Origin: CAWIHK01 sp963835935
Lineage (GTDB): Bacteria > Bacteroidota > Ignavibacteria > UBA10030 > CAVZMI01
Direction: 5' to 3'
Length of the DNA stretch: 64,000 bases
Assembly (NCBI GenBank): GCA_963835935.1
Contig: CAWIHK010000001.1
Coordinates: forward strand, 1,746,792-1,810,791
The translations under genes and the position numbers were made by a program. Below, in pieces: positions 1-7,888 of this stretch (positions within the stretch are counted from its first letter, which is position 1; each line of letters starts with the position of its first letter). The notes beneath the pieces are model-generated. The model was not told the origin of the DNA, ran no database searches, and was given only the letters and a program-made list of their open reading frames with translations.

Positions 1-534
1 TTCTAAAGCGCGGCTGACAACCAGAATCGATTTTTCACCATCTTCCTCTACCAAACGAAGTATCGAAATGTAAGTATAAACAGTACTCTGAGAGATTGAG
101 GTGAATAATTTTCGGAACCTTGCACTGTCAAGATCTTGATACGACAACGGAATGCTTCTTCCATTCCATGCAATTAAATGCGATGTCGAATCATAGTATT
201 CAATCGTCCAATCGATCCCGGGATTAAGTTGAGCAAAGAATGGAAATAACATGGAACGCCGTACACTGTCCGGCTGATTAAGAGCGCCGCAAAATGTTTT
301 GTCATGAAATATTTTTTCAGATAAAACAAAAGCCCCGTCCTGAAGATTGTGAAATTTGGATTGAACATACTCGCGATCTTTTTCTGCCGCCATCAACCGG
401 ACATCGTTCCAATGCGATGAAACATAGGACGAGTGGATGGTTGATGATACCCAGATAAGAATTATAAGAACGATAAAACAACCGGCGATGACGATATTAC
501 GTTTTGAAAATAAATGAGCAATGAATTCTTTCAT
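1..534 (-). CDS. Membrane-anchored protein, probable sensor N-terminus (cut by the left edge)
   Basis: Reading the minus strand from the ATG at 534, the frame stays open for 178 codons to base 1, so the C-terminus lies outside the window. Residues about 14-33 (from NIVIAGCF to VSST) form one hydrophobic helix; a polar, probably periplasmic region follows with a short D/Y-rich motif (WTIEYYDSTSH). One N-terminal membrane helix followed by an extracytoplasmic domain is typical of sensor kinases or cyclases, but no catalytic domain is visible here, so this assignment is inference. A 64-codon ORF at 174-368 on the same strand is in another frame and lacks these properties. No strong Shine-Dalgarno precedes the start. 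The next gene upstream, the DUF4783-like protein, ends 15 bases away at 550, so the two may be co-transcribed. Confidence 0.6.
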   Translation of the reverse strand, partial: MKEFIAHLFSKRNIVIAGCFIVLIILIWVSSTIHSSYVSSHWNDVRLMAAEKDREYVQSKFHNLQDGAFVLSEKIFHDKTFCGALNQPDSVRRSMLFPFFAQLNPGIDWTIEYYDSTSHLIAWNGRSIPLSYQDLDSARFRKLFTSISQSTVYTYISILRLVEEDGEKSILVVSRALE

Positions 535-549
535 ACAATTATTCAATCA

Positions 550-981
550 TCAAAAAAAATTAATTTGCGTAATGTACCATTTAGAATTTATATTCATTAC
601 CCGGACATAAACCTGCATATTCGATTTCCTGCCTCTTTCCGTGAACACCACTCTTCCTGTGGCAAATCCGGCATCAGAATCATATCTCGACGTGGTAAAT
701 TGGAATCTTATCGTGTGGCGAGCGTGTAAAAAATTCTGAAGAATCGCTTGCGCCTGATTTTTACTTAAAATTTCCGGCTGATCGTCCCCAATGCTTGCAG
801 TTACTTGGACGCCAAGGTAACTCGCAAATATGTCGATTTCATTCTGCAGAATGCCTTGTTCGATTGAATGAAATAATTCGGCGGGAGAATTGATTTGTTC
901 TTTTGTAAAGATTTCACTCGTACTCGATAAAAAGAAAATACAAATGATGAAAAACCGTCCGAATATACTTTGCATTTTCAT
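550..981 (-). CDS. DUF4783-like secreted small protein
   Basis: This 143-residue protein starts with a signal peptide (about residues 1-26, KMQSIFGRFFIICIFFLSS). The remainder follows the NTF2-like DUF4783 layout: an amphipathic helix (residues 33-45), the SYLG segment with an alternating strand (VTASIG), a helix ending in ILQNFL, and three strands finishing in a WYITQINFF-type terminus. DUF4783 is a Bacteroidota family of unknown function, usually about 130-150 residues, so the length fits. The protein is predicted to be periplasmic or surface-exposed. It is followed closely by the membrane protein at 1-534. Family assignment is from recognition of the pattern, not from a search. Confidence 0.7.
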   Translation of the reverse strand: MKMQSIFGRFFIICIFFLSSTSEIFTKEQINSPAELFHSIEQGILQNEIDIFASYLGVQVTASIGDDQPEILSKNQAQAILQNFLHARHTIRFQFTTSRYDSDAGFATGRVVFTERGRKSNMQVYVRVMNINSKWYITQINFF

Positions 982-1347
982 AAGAATACTTCAAAATACT
1001 ATTTGGTTGTACAAAATGCAAAAAAATATTTCTTAACATCGTTGTAAAGTTTCAAGCTCCAAACACCAAATCCTTCCAAAGGAGTCCTTCGGACAAACAA
1101 ATTCTTCAGAAGGAATCCCTGTGGAGCAATTCCCAAATTCCAAAGCTAAAAACGTCTGTAGAGGTTTTTCTATTTGTGATTTAGATTTTTTCTTTTTGAA
1201 CTTGTTTGGAGCTTGAAATTTGGAATTTGAGACTTAAAATAATTTTGTTTCAATTCTTTCACGTTGGAAATCACAAAAAGATCATCAGAGATCAAATAAT
1301 TTTCATACCATTATGATATTCAAAAGGAGTATTTTATCATTTCTAGA
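982..1347. repeat. Gene-free stretch holding a 169-bp inverted-repeat element
   Basis: No gene was found in this 366-base gap. It holds a perfect 15-base inverted repeat, TTTCAAGCTCCAAAC at 1050-1064 and its complement at 1204-1218. The interior carries the motif GGAGTCCTTCGGACAAAC around 1081-1098. Variants of this core recur at about 12025-12120 and 26003-26143, indicating a dispersed non-coding repeat family. The element sits between two minus-strand genes. No transposase ORF lies inside. Confidence 0.65.
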
Positions 1348-2457
1348 TCAACGATGACGATTTTGCGACGACCGCTCTTCTCTCGAATTATCGATTCTTC
1401 TGTCTTCATTCTTGCGTTCGGAGCGGGAATCAGTTTGGATTTGTCTTCGTTCTATTTGTGGAGCGGCTGTTTGATTATGGCGGTCCATTTCACGCCGATC
1501 TTTCGAGCGTTGATGAATATTAAATCGGGGTTGACTTTCCGGTTCGGGCCTACGCGGTGTTCCCTCTAATAACTTCGGCGTTTCGTTTCGTGGTTCTCTA
1601 TTTTCTTCTCTGTATCCTTGGCCGGTACGGTTATGATTATTTATCGAACCATCATCAACCCTTCGTACTCGCGTAACTCCAGCCCGAATTCTTGATCCTA
1701 AATCGTTTCGTGTATCCTGACGTACAATAGGTCGAAATATTCTTACACGACTTCCATCGAATCGATCTTTAGTCTCCCATCTTCCATCATGATTTCTTTC
1801 ATCTTCAATTTCGACACGTCGAATATCTCTATGCGATATTCTTTCAATTCTTCCCTTCTCTGGTCCACCATTGATGATACGATCGTGGTCGATGTATATG
1901 TTTGTTATATTACGCGTCCTTCGGAGAAAATATGAATTTCTTTCCGCTCCATAGATAACAGGATGATCAACATAAAAACCGAAACAAGTAGTAAAGCACC
2001 ATGCATGATGCGGCATCCCATAATCGTCAACATCCATTCCAATACTCGTATGCCACCGTGCTCGTAGCGGCAGCGGTGCCCAACCGATATAACCGTCCGA
2101 CATTCTCCATTCAACCCACGCCGGCGCCCATTCATAATCCGGAACCCAAACCCATCCATAATAATCATCATCCACCCAACGGCCGTAGTGATAAGTAGCC
2201 CAGCCCCAATCTTCGTACGACACCCACAACCATCCGTAATCACTCCACACCCATCGGCCATTCATGTAAGGCCGCCAAAATTTGTCAACATCATTTGGCC
2301 TCCAGCAATAACCGTAATCGGGAACTGTAACCCATTCGCCATACGGACTCAACGAATCATAAAACATTCCAAATGAAACTCGTGCTCGTCCGCCCGATGC
2401 ATTCATAACCGAGTGACTTAATATAATCAACATTGCTATCGCAATAATCCGTTTCAT
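1348..2457 (-). CDS. DUF6600-like Trp/Tyr-rich repeat secreted protein
   Basis: A 369-residue protein starting at ATG 2457, chosen because GGAG lies 5 bases upstream and the protein then begins directly with a signal peptide (MKRIIAIAMLIILSHSV). A longer frame to 2508 lacks this. Residues about 35-150 consist of repeated aromatic units built on the theme GxWV-x-DYGWxWVPxx-W, characteristic of the DUF6600 / YXWGxW-type family. This is followed by a strongly charged Arg/Glu/Asp/Asn-rich tail (residues 190-369) that is probably disordered. The function is unknown; family members are typically exported in Bacteroidota and Acidobacteriota. The gene is monocistronic, separated from the pyr operon by a terminator. 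Confidence 0.75.
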   Translation of the reverse strand: MKRIIAIAMLIILSHSVMNASGGRARVSFGMFYDSLSPYGEWVTVPDYGYCWRPNDVDKFWRPYMNGRWVWSDYGWLWVSYEDWGWATYHYGRWVDDDYYGWVWVPDYEWAPAWVEWRMSDGYIGWAPLPLRARWHTSIGMDVDDYGMPHHAWCFTTCFGFYVDHPVIYGAERNSYFLRRTRNITNIYIDHDRIINGGPEKGRIERISHRDIRRVEIEDERNHDGRWETKDRFDGSRVRIFRPIVRQDTRNDLGSRIRAGVTRVRRVDDGSINNHNRTGQGYREENREPRNETPKLLEGTPRRPEPESQPRFNIHQRSKDRREMDRHNQTAAPQIERRQIQTDSRSERKNEDRRIDNSREERSSQNRHR

Positions 2458-2604
2458 GAAATCTCCGCCCAAGAAGGCTTTAATATGATCCATAATAAAA
2501 AATCCCAAACATTATGCCAATAAAATATCACCGAAAATCGGCTATTTTATATTGATTGGATAAACCTTCTTGTACACAAAAATACACACTCTGTCTATAA
2601 ATTC

Positions 2605-2633
2605 AAAAGCCGACGCATGAAGAATGTCGGCTT
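2605..2633 (-). terminator. Rho-independent terminator of pyrRBC
   Basis: On the minus strand AAGCCGAC pairs with GTCGGCTT (2626-2633 and 2607-2614), an 8-bp stem with an 11-base loop, followed by a short T run. It lies 34 bases after the pyrC stop, as expected for the end of this operon. Confidence 0.65.
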
Positions 2634-2666
2634 AATAATTCCTTTCATAATTTTTATTTAATCTAA

Positions 2667-3950
2667 TTATTCTGTTTTAAATAATTTATCGTGATTGAAT
2701 ATCCCCACAGATTTTCCGGTAAGCTTCATTCCACCGAATGGAGTATTTTTTGATTTCGATTTTAATTCTTTTGGATTCACTACCCATTCAAGTTGGGGAT
2801 CGATGATCGTGAGATTAGCTTCCGCTCCTTCTGCGATTTTCAATTCAGTTAGCTTAAGTAATTTTCTCGGGTTGGTTGATAATTTTTCTATTAGCTGTTT
2901 CCACGTTAAAATCTTTTTTTGAATAAGAAAAGTTATCGAGAGGCCGATCGCTGTTTCAAGTCCCACAATTCCAAAAGGTGCGTTGCAGTATTCTACTTCC
3001 TTTTCGTCGAATGAATGCGGCGCATGATCGGTAGCAATTGCATCGATCGTGCCGTCAAGAAGTCCTGCTAATATTGCGTCAATATCTTCCTGCGTTCTTA
3101 ATGGCGGATTCATTTTTGTATTCGTATCGAACGACCTGACAGCTTCGTCGGTAAGAACAAAATGATGCGGCGCGACTTCACAGGATATTTTCAATCCTTT
3201 CTTTTTTGCCTGACGTACAAGTTCAACCGTTCCTTTAGTACTCACGTGGGCGAGATGATAATTTCCGCCGGCGTACTCCAAAATTATAATATCCCGCGAT
3301 GCAATTAAATCTTCCGCGATCGAAGGCATTCCGTTCATACCGAGAGATGTCGATGTAATTCCTTCATTCATCAATCCGCCTTTTGTCATCGACATATCTT
3401 GCGCATGCTGGATAATCGGGACATCGTACATTTTGGAATACTCGAGTGCGAGCCGCATCATCTGCGCTTTTTCAATCGGCGATCCATCATCGCTGAATGC
3501 CACGGCGCCGGCTTCGACGAGTTCGGCCATGGGCGAAAGTTCATTTCCCTCACGATTTTTCGTGGCAGCGGCAATTGGGTAGACATCGACGATTCCATCG
3601 AGAGCGTTCCTGGCTTTTGTTTTCACATACTCTACAACCTCCGCATTATCGATGCATGGATTTGTATTCGGCATACAGCAAACTGCCGTGAAGCCTCCAT
3701 TCGCGGCGGCAGTGCATCCTGTTTCAATCGTCTCTTTATATTCAAAACCTGGTTCGCGCAGATGGACATGCATATCGATGAAGCCCGGCGTTACAATCTT
3801 TCCACTCAGATCCAATTTTTTGGTTCCAGTATCCGAGGTGATATTCTTTTTAATTTTTTTAATGATTCCATTCTCGATTAAGATATCGGTTATCGTATCG
3901 AGGTTTGTGACCGGATCGATCACGCGAGCATTTTGAAGAAGAAAAGTCAT
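2667..3950 (-). CDS. pyrC: Dihydroorotase (type I)
   Basis: Dihydroorotase catalyses the reversible cyclisation of carbamoyl-aspartate to dihydroorotate, the third step of UMP synthesis, in the cytoplasm. The 427 residues fit the amidohydrolase class I form. The metal-binding signature DMHVHLREPG (H61, H63), the SDDG turn near residue 154, HAQD at 182, HLAHVST at 232-238 and ATDHAPH with the catalytic Asp near residue 308 are all present. The gene follows pyrB by 42 bases and pyrR-pyrB by a 4-base gap, so all three are one transcript under the attenuator upstream of pyrR. No strong Shine-Dalgarno precedes the ATG. Nothing suggests inactivation, unlike the PyrX/pseudo-DHOase forms that lose the metal-binding histidines. 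Confidence 0.96.
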   Translation of the reverse strand: MTFLLQNARVIDPVTNLDTITDILIENGIIKKIKKNITSDTGTKKLDLSGKIVTPGFIDMHVHLREPGFEYKETIETGCTAAANGGFTAVCCMPNTNPCIDNAEVVEYVKTKARNALDGIVDVYPIAAATKNREGNELSPMAELVEAGAVAFSDDGSPIEKAQMMRLALEYSKMYDVPIIQHAQDMSMTKGGLMNEGITSTSLGMNGMPSIAEDLIASRDIIILEYAGGNYHLAHVSTKGTVELVRQAKKKGLKISCEVAPHHFVLTDEAVRSFDTNTKMNPPLRTQEDIDAILAGLLDGTIDAIATDHAPHSFDEKEVEYCNAPFGIVGLETAIGLSITFLIQKKILTWKQLIEKLSTNPRKLLKLTELKIAEGAEANLTIIDPQLEWVVNPKELKSKSKNTPFGGMKLTGKSVGIFNHDKLFKTE

Positions 3951-3992
3951 AATGAGTTCAATGTTATTGGTTCAGAGTTCAAGGTTTAGATT

Positions 3993-4934
3993 TCAATTAT
4001 GAATATTTGGTGAAGAACTTTTTGTTCCGAGCAAATACAACACGGCCATACGTACAGCAACTCCGTTCAGCACTTGCTGAAGAATTACAGAGTGAGGCCC
4101 GTCGGCGACGTCCGCAGATAATTCCACACCGCGGTTAATTGGGCCGGGATGCATGATGGTTATATCACGTCCGGCTTTTTCCAATCGTTCGATTGTCACT
4201 CCGAAATATTTTTGATATTCGCGCAGTGATGGAAAACTCGATCCTGCTTGCCGCTCAAGTTGAATGCGCAAGACATTCAGCACATCGACATGCTTCATGA
4301 CATCATCAATGTTATAATAAATTTCAACACCCAATCGATCGAGATAACGTGGAATTAAAGTTGCAGGGCCACAGACAGAAACCCGCGCTCCCATGGTTTT
4401 TAATCCGTAGATATTCGACAATGCAACACGGCTGTGAGATATATCTCCCACGATGCAGACATGAAGATCATCGAATTTTTTAAACTTCTCCCTGATCGTA
4501 CACATGTCGAGCAATGCTTGTGTCGGGTGTTCATGCGTTCCATCGCCGGCATTGACAACATTCGCGTCCACACATTGCGTCAGAAAATTCGTCGCGCCGA
4601 CTGCTGAATGCCGCATCACTACCATATCGATTTTCATTGCTTCGATATTTTTCGCAGTGTCCTTCAGCGTTTCGCCTTTGCTCACACTGCTTTGGCTGGC
4701 AGAAAAATTTACAATGTCGGCTGACAACCTTCGCTCGGCCATTTCGAATGAGATTCGTGTACGAGTGGAGTTTTCAAAAAAAAGGTTGACAATGGTTTTC
4801 CCCTGGAGGGTTGGTACTTTTTTGATCGGGCGATCGAGAACTTCGCGGAAGGTCATTGCTGTGTTCAGGATCAGCTCGATATCTTCTTTGGGCATTCCTT
4901 CAAGCCCGAGAAGATGTCTGCTTTTGAGTCCCAT
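3993..4934 (-). CDS. pyrB: Aspartate carbamoyltransferase catalytic subunit
   Basis: ATCase transfers the carbamoyl group from carbamoyl phosphate to aspartate, committing flux to pyrimidines. The 313-residue sequence carries the carbamoyl-phosphate loop STRTR at residues 56-60, the HPTQALLDM motif near 137 and the C-terminal HPGPINRGVEL loop. AGGAGAG lies 7 bases before the ATG. The gene begins 4 bases after the pyrR stop, which implies translational coupling. No pyrI regulatory subunit is adjacent, so this is probably a catalytic-only or DHOase-associated enzyme, as in many PyrR-regulated organisms. That last point is inference. Confidence 0.97.
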   Translation of the reverse strand: MGLKSRHLLGLEGMPKEDIELILNTAMTFREVLDRPIKKVPTLQGKTIVNLFFENSTRTRISFEMAERRLSADIVNFSASQSSVSKGETLKDTAKNIEAMKIDMVVMRHSAVGATNFLTQCVDANVVNAGDGTHEHPTQALLDMCTIREKFKKFDDLHVCIVGDISHSRVALSNIYGLKTMGARVSVCGPATLIPRYLDRLGVEIYYNIDDVMKHVDVLNVLRIQLERQAGSSFPSLREYQKYFGVTIERLEKAGRDITIMHPGPINRGVELSADVADGPHSVILQQVLNGVAVRMAVLYLLGTKSSSPNIHN

Positions 4935-4938
4935 GTAA

Positions 4939-5484
4939 TTACTCTCCTAGTTCGACAAGTAATACGGCATCTTCGCCGTCGATTTCCGCCATCAGCACAC
5001 GCACTTCTTGGTTGTCGGAAGTTGGGATGCTTTTCCCGACAAAATCTGCTTTAATCGGAAGTTCACGATGTCCGCGATCCACCATCACGAGCAATTGAAT
5101 TGTTGCCGGCCTTCCCAGATCGACAAGTTCATCGAGCGCCGCGCGGATTGTACGGCCGGTGTAAAGCACATCGTCGACAAGGATGATGTTTTTTCCTGTC
5201 ACATCGAACTCGATTTTCGTGCCTTTCATTTCCGGTTGGTCGAGACGCTGCCGGATATCGTCGCGATACAATGTGATGTCGAGATAGCCGGTTGCGACGC
5301 GGGTCTTTTCAATCTCGGATATTTTTTCGACGAGCCGGCGTGCGAGATATTCTCCACGTGTTCGGATACCGACAACGGCGATCTCTTTAGCGCCCTTGTT
5401 TTTTTCGAGCACTTCATGCGCGAGACGCGCGATAGTGCGCTGGAAACCTTCTTTGTCGATAATAATTTTTTGTGCTGTCATAGA
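4939..5484 (-). CDS. pyrR: Bifunctional pyr operon regulator / uracil phosphoribosyltransferase
   Basis: PyrR senses UMP/UTP and binds pyr leader RNA to promote termination; many also have weak UPRTase activity. The PRPP-binding motif IILVDDVLYTGRTIRAA is intact, and VGIRTRGEYLARRL and the VDRGHRELPI segment match PyrR. The start at 5484 (MTAQKIIIDKEG) gives 181 residues, the usual length. The longer frame to 5580 would translate through the attenuator hairpins and is rejected. The gene leads the operon pyrR-pyrB-pyrC and sits directly behind a leader that appears to contain its own binding site (5595-5612), so it is probably autoregulated. Confidence 0.95.
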   Translation of the reverse strand, partial: SMTAQKIIIDKEGFQRTIARLAHEVLEKNKGAKEIAVVGIRTRGEYLARRLVEKISEIEKTRVATGYLDITLYRDDIRQRLDQPEMKGTKIEFDVTGKNIILVDDVLYTGRTIRAALDELVDLGRPATIQLLVMVDRGHRELPIKADFVGKSIPTSDNQEVRVLMAEIDGEDAVLLVELGE

Positions 5485-5504
5485 TTCTTCGAAGATTATT
5501 GATG

Positions 5505-5612
5505 CGGAGGATATTATGAAAAATCCTCCGTTCCTGGAAGCGGAGGATGAGTTGCCCAAAATAGTTTTTGTCGCTAGCATTTTGGGGGCCCTTCCCTACC
5601 TCACAGGATAGG
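5505..5612 (-). promoter_or_regulatory. PyrR-type attenuator leader of the pyr operon
   Basis: Reading the minus strand, CCTATC-CTGTGA-GGTAGG at 5612-5595 forms a 6-bp hairpin with a hexaloop matching the PyrR binding-loop pattern CNGNGA closed by UC/GG. Next comes a hairpin CCCAAAAT...ATTTTGGG (about 5585-5557). Then ATCCTCCG (5548-5541) pairs with CGGAGGAT (5530-5523), followed by TTTTT, a classical intrinsic terminator. A third segment, ATCCTCCG at 5512-5505, is identical to the first terminator arm and can pair with the same middle arm instead. The hairpins are seen directly; the regulatory logic follows the known Bacillus pyr mechanism. Confidence 0.8.
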
Positions 5613-5948
5613 AATTAAAGGAACAAAATTTATTGGGATTAATATAAATTATATTTTTACGAAAAGCAAATGTTGGGTGGATTGTCCAAGCGCCTTTGTG
5701 ACCTCGTTTACCTTCGACATTTTAAAGGCAATCCTATGTGAAAAATTGATCTTCAAATGGTGTATAATGTTTTGGTTGTTGTGAAGTTGTTTTGCCAAGT
5801 CGATAGATGATTTAGAGACAGAATAAAAGATTTTCGTTCTATTTTTGCTTCGCATTCAGACTTCCAATTCGTACTTCTTATGAACTACACCAAGCTCCTT
5901 CCCATGATCATCACTAAATTATTTTCCAACACTGAACAGTAAATTTGT
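5613..5948. other. Gene-free stretch
   Basis: This is the promoter-side leader of pyrR plus AT-rich DNA. A 68-codon minus-strand frame at 5649-5855 has no Shine-Dalgarno and no protein-like composition, and was not accepted. No repeat or hairpin of note was seen. Confidence 0.5.
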
Positions 5949-6536
5949 TTATAACTTTACGTCAATAAACCCTAAATATACCATTTCGCCTCGTTTCCAG
6001 TTACCACTCGCCAATATTAATAACCATTCATTTTTGTTATTACTCAACGCAACCCATTCTGGATCGCAATTCCAGAATGGTAATGAAACATTTATTTTTT
6101 TATTTAGAGGACGATTGTAAAATGTACGTACAGCCATATCTTCAAAAGCATAGCTACTATCAAGCAAAGTCCAAGATGAATCTCTCTTATCAATATTTTT
6201 GTATCTTTCTGGTATCATGCGGATAATTTGGAATTCTCTCGATTGGTTGTAAAACGTAACATCATAACCAGTTAATATTATTTTATTTGAATCAACTATG
6301 AGATGATTTAATTGATCCATAGACATTTGATAATAAAAACCAGACGCTGAAAGCGTAGATGACTCAACTTTTAGCGATCTTGATATGTGAGACCGTACCT
6401 TCGGATAAAGATAAATTACAATGAAAAGTATTGAGACAATCGAAAATATAGTTATAAGAATATTACGTAATCTTTGTGTCATATTTAATATTTTATTTGA
6501 CAATCTGATGAAAGTTTTTTCAATAACAGGAATCAT
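5949..6536 (-). CDS. Unknown single-pass membrane protein
   Basis: I do not recognise this 195-residue protein. It has a polar N-terminus, one hydrophobic helix at about residues 25-45 (ILITIFSIVSILFIVIYLYP), and a soluble, probably extracytoplasmic domain rich in aromatic residues, ending in a strand-like WKRGEMVYLGFIDVKL. A shorter start at Met19 is possible. Its first codon overlaps the stop of the 6533-6748 ORF (ATGA), so it is the last gene of a coupled block beginning at 9307. Its base composition is as AT-rich as the rest of that block and clearly below that of pyrC or guaA. Its position after the RHS-core protein makes an accessory or immunity role possible but unproven. Confidence 0.6.
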   Translation of the reverse strand: MIPVIEKTFIRLSNKILNMTQRLRNILITIFSIVSILFIVIYLYPKVRSHISRSLKVESSTLSASGFYYQMSMDQLNHLIVDSNKIILTGYDVTFYNQSREFQIIRMIPERYKNIDKRDSSWTLLDSSYAFEDMAVRTFYNRPLNKKINVSLPFWNCDPEWVALSNNKNEWLLILASGNWKRGEMVYLGFIDVKL

Positions 6537-6748
6537 TGTCCCTCAGGAAGTAACGGCACTGAATTAATGTTCATCATCTTTAAATAGGAATTTAACATGA
6601 GCAAATCAATATTATGGCTTACCCCAATAATCGAAGGAACACTATATGAAGTCGCGACATTTGATGATATGACAAAATTGGATGATCCCAATACACCGGA
6701 CAATTGTGTTGGCGGCAAACGATTTTCAGCATTAAACTCTAATATCAT
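6533..6748 (-). CDS. Small hypothetical protein (71 aa) in the RHS-core block
   Basis: The 71-residue product has no recognised family, signal peptide or membrane segment. It overlaps the end of the preceding gene by 17 bases and the start of the following one by 4 (ATGA), which is the main argument for it being real. No Shine-Dalgarno is visible, so translation would depend on coupling. An antisense 72-codon frame covers the same region, and a spurious call cannot be excluded. It could also be a remnant of a larger gene. Confidence 0.4.
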   Translation of the reverse strand: MILEFNAENRLPPTQLSGVLGSSNFVISSNVATSYSVPSIIGVSHNIDLLMLNSYLKMMNINSVPLLPEGQ

Positions 6749-7127
6749 ATTTATTCATTTGCTTGTATATGATCAGACTTGTTGGAGCGCTGAAAGCAAG
6801 CAATATCAAACATAATGAACCGATTCCATCCAACGTTGATAAACCAAAGATGATAATATTTTTAATCCCAACACAGAGTAAACCGATTGAGACTAAAAAA
6901 TAAACAGCAAGTCTAAGATAGTAATAAAAGTTGTTTTCACTTAATTTGTAGGGCAGAAGAAAAATAATTGCCGAAAAGACAAAAGGTATGTATATCAACG
7001 GTGCTGAAATCGGTGAGGGAGCTTCTACTTGTGGTGGTGACATACTTGAAAGGATAATTACTACGAGTATAAGCAATGCGGCTATTTGTGTATAGAATCT
7101 TGATATCCAGTAGGCTTTAATTTTCAT
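6732..7127 (-). CDS. Small polytopic membrane protein (131 aa)
   Basis: The start at 7127 (MKIKAYWISRFY) is preferred because its ATG overlaps the stop of the RHS-core gene (ATGA). The frame extending to 7205 would run back into that gene. About four hydrophobic helices are visible: residues 13-30, 44-60, 72-92 and 98-118. There are few charged residues and a lysine/tyrosine-rich C-terminal tail. Small multi-helix membrane proteins encoded immediately downstream of secreted polymorphic toxins often act as immunity proteins. That role is suggested only by position here. I do not recognise a family. Confidence 0.6.
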   Translation of the reverse strand: MKIKAYWISRFYTQIAALLILVVIILSSMSPPQVEAPSPISAPLIYIPFVFSAIIFLLPYKLSENNFYYYLRLAVYFLVSIGLLCVGIKNIIIFGLSTLDGIGSLCLILLAFSAPTSLIIYKQMNKYDIRV

Positions 7128-7867
7128 TGTTGACTTCCTTGTTGTTGCTGTTTTTCCTGTTCTTGCTTCCTTTGTTCTGCCAATGTTTTTTGGTATTGTT
7201 CCCAATACTTTTTGATCTCCTCATTCTTCCATGCTTTGTCGGGCAAATTGACACCACCACCTGCAGCTTCAATTAAGAAACGAATAAACCCATTGCTGTT
7301 AGGACCGTTAAGCGCGTCATAATCGGGCAGGTCACTTTTTATCGCATCGAATATATTCAATATTTTATTCTCAAAACCTTTATAATCTTTTTCACCAACA
7401 CCTTGTGGTCTGTTCACAGTTTCTTCTTCTTGCCCTGGACGAGTTTGCATTTCTTTGCCAAGAGGTTCCATCAATGGATTCCCAGTTTTGCTGCCATTTG
7501 CAGGACCACCCAGTTCAATGAGGACATCAACTTTATCAGTGGTAACTCTCATGAAAGTGTGTAATGGACCATATAACCATACTGCACTCCGTTTGGCAAA
7601 ATCTAGAGCCCCAGTAACATTATTGTAAAGTGATGCTGATCCGAGCCTTTCAGTGTAGACGTGTACTTCTTTGCCATCCACATCAATATTCTTAATAGGA
7701 TTATCCATCCCATAACAATACGGTGACCATCCTGGATATTTTTGTTGCATTGGGTCAGGTGTTGTCCACCTAGCACAATTTGAACTAAAATACCTGCCTG
7801 CATAGCCGGTTTGAATAAATATGGACACTAAAAGAAAGATAACGAAAAAGTATCTCGACTGCTTCAT
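7124..7867 (-). CDS. Short secreted RHS-core protein with unassigned C-terminal domain
   Basis: The 247-residue protein begins with a signal peptide (residues 1-23). It then enters directly the RHS repeat-associated core: ARWTTPDPMQQKYPGWSPY and the NPIKNIDVDGKE ending (residues about 25-67). In RHS/YD proteins this motif ends a 1,500-residue shell and precedes a variable toxin domain; here the shell is absent. The C-terminal part (70-215) contains GPLHTFMRV (His103) and GPNSNGF (188-194), a pattern reminiscent of permuted papain-like or NSNSF-type domains but with Ser191 where a catalytic Cys might be expected. The tail is Gln/Glu-rich. It lies 21 bases after the transglutaminase-like gene and overlaps the next ORF. 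It could be a minimal polymorphic toxin or a domesticated fragment. Confidence 0.75.
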   Translation of the reverse strand: MKQSRYFFVIFLLVSIFIQTGYAGRYFSSNCARWTTPDPMQQKYPGWSPYCYGMDNPIKNIDVDGKEVHVYTERLGSASLYNNVTGALDFAKRSAVWLYGPLHTFMRVTTDKVDVLIELGGPANGSKTGNPLMEPLGKEMQTRPGQEEETVNRPQGVGEKDYKGFENKILNIFDAIKSDLPDYDALNGPNSNGFIRFLIEAAGGGVNLPDKAWKNEEIKKYWEQYQKTLAEQRKQEQEKQQQQGSQQ

Positions 7868-7888
7868 AAAAATATTCCTTTCGGTAGA

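Noticed and set aside
174..368. 64-codon minus-strand ORF
   Set aside because: It lies in another frame of the longer open frame from 534 to base 1, whose composition is better.
1905..2261. 118-codon ORF opposite the W-rich repeat
   Set aside because: It is a shadow frame of the DUF6600-like gene, produced by its biased codons.
5649..5855. 68-codon minus-strand ORF in the gap after pyrR
   Set aside because: No Shine-Dalgarno, low-complexity AT-rich translation and no neighbour coupling.
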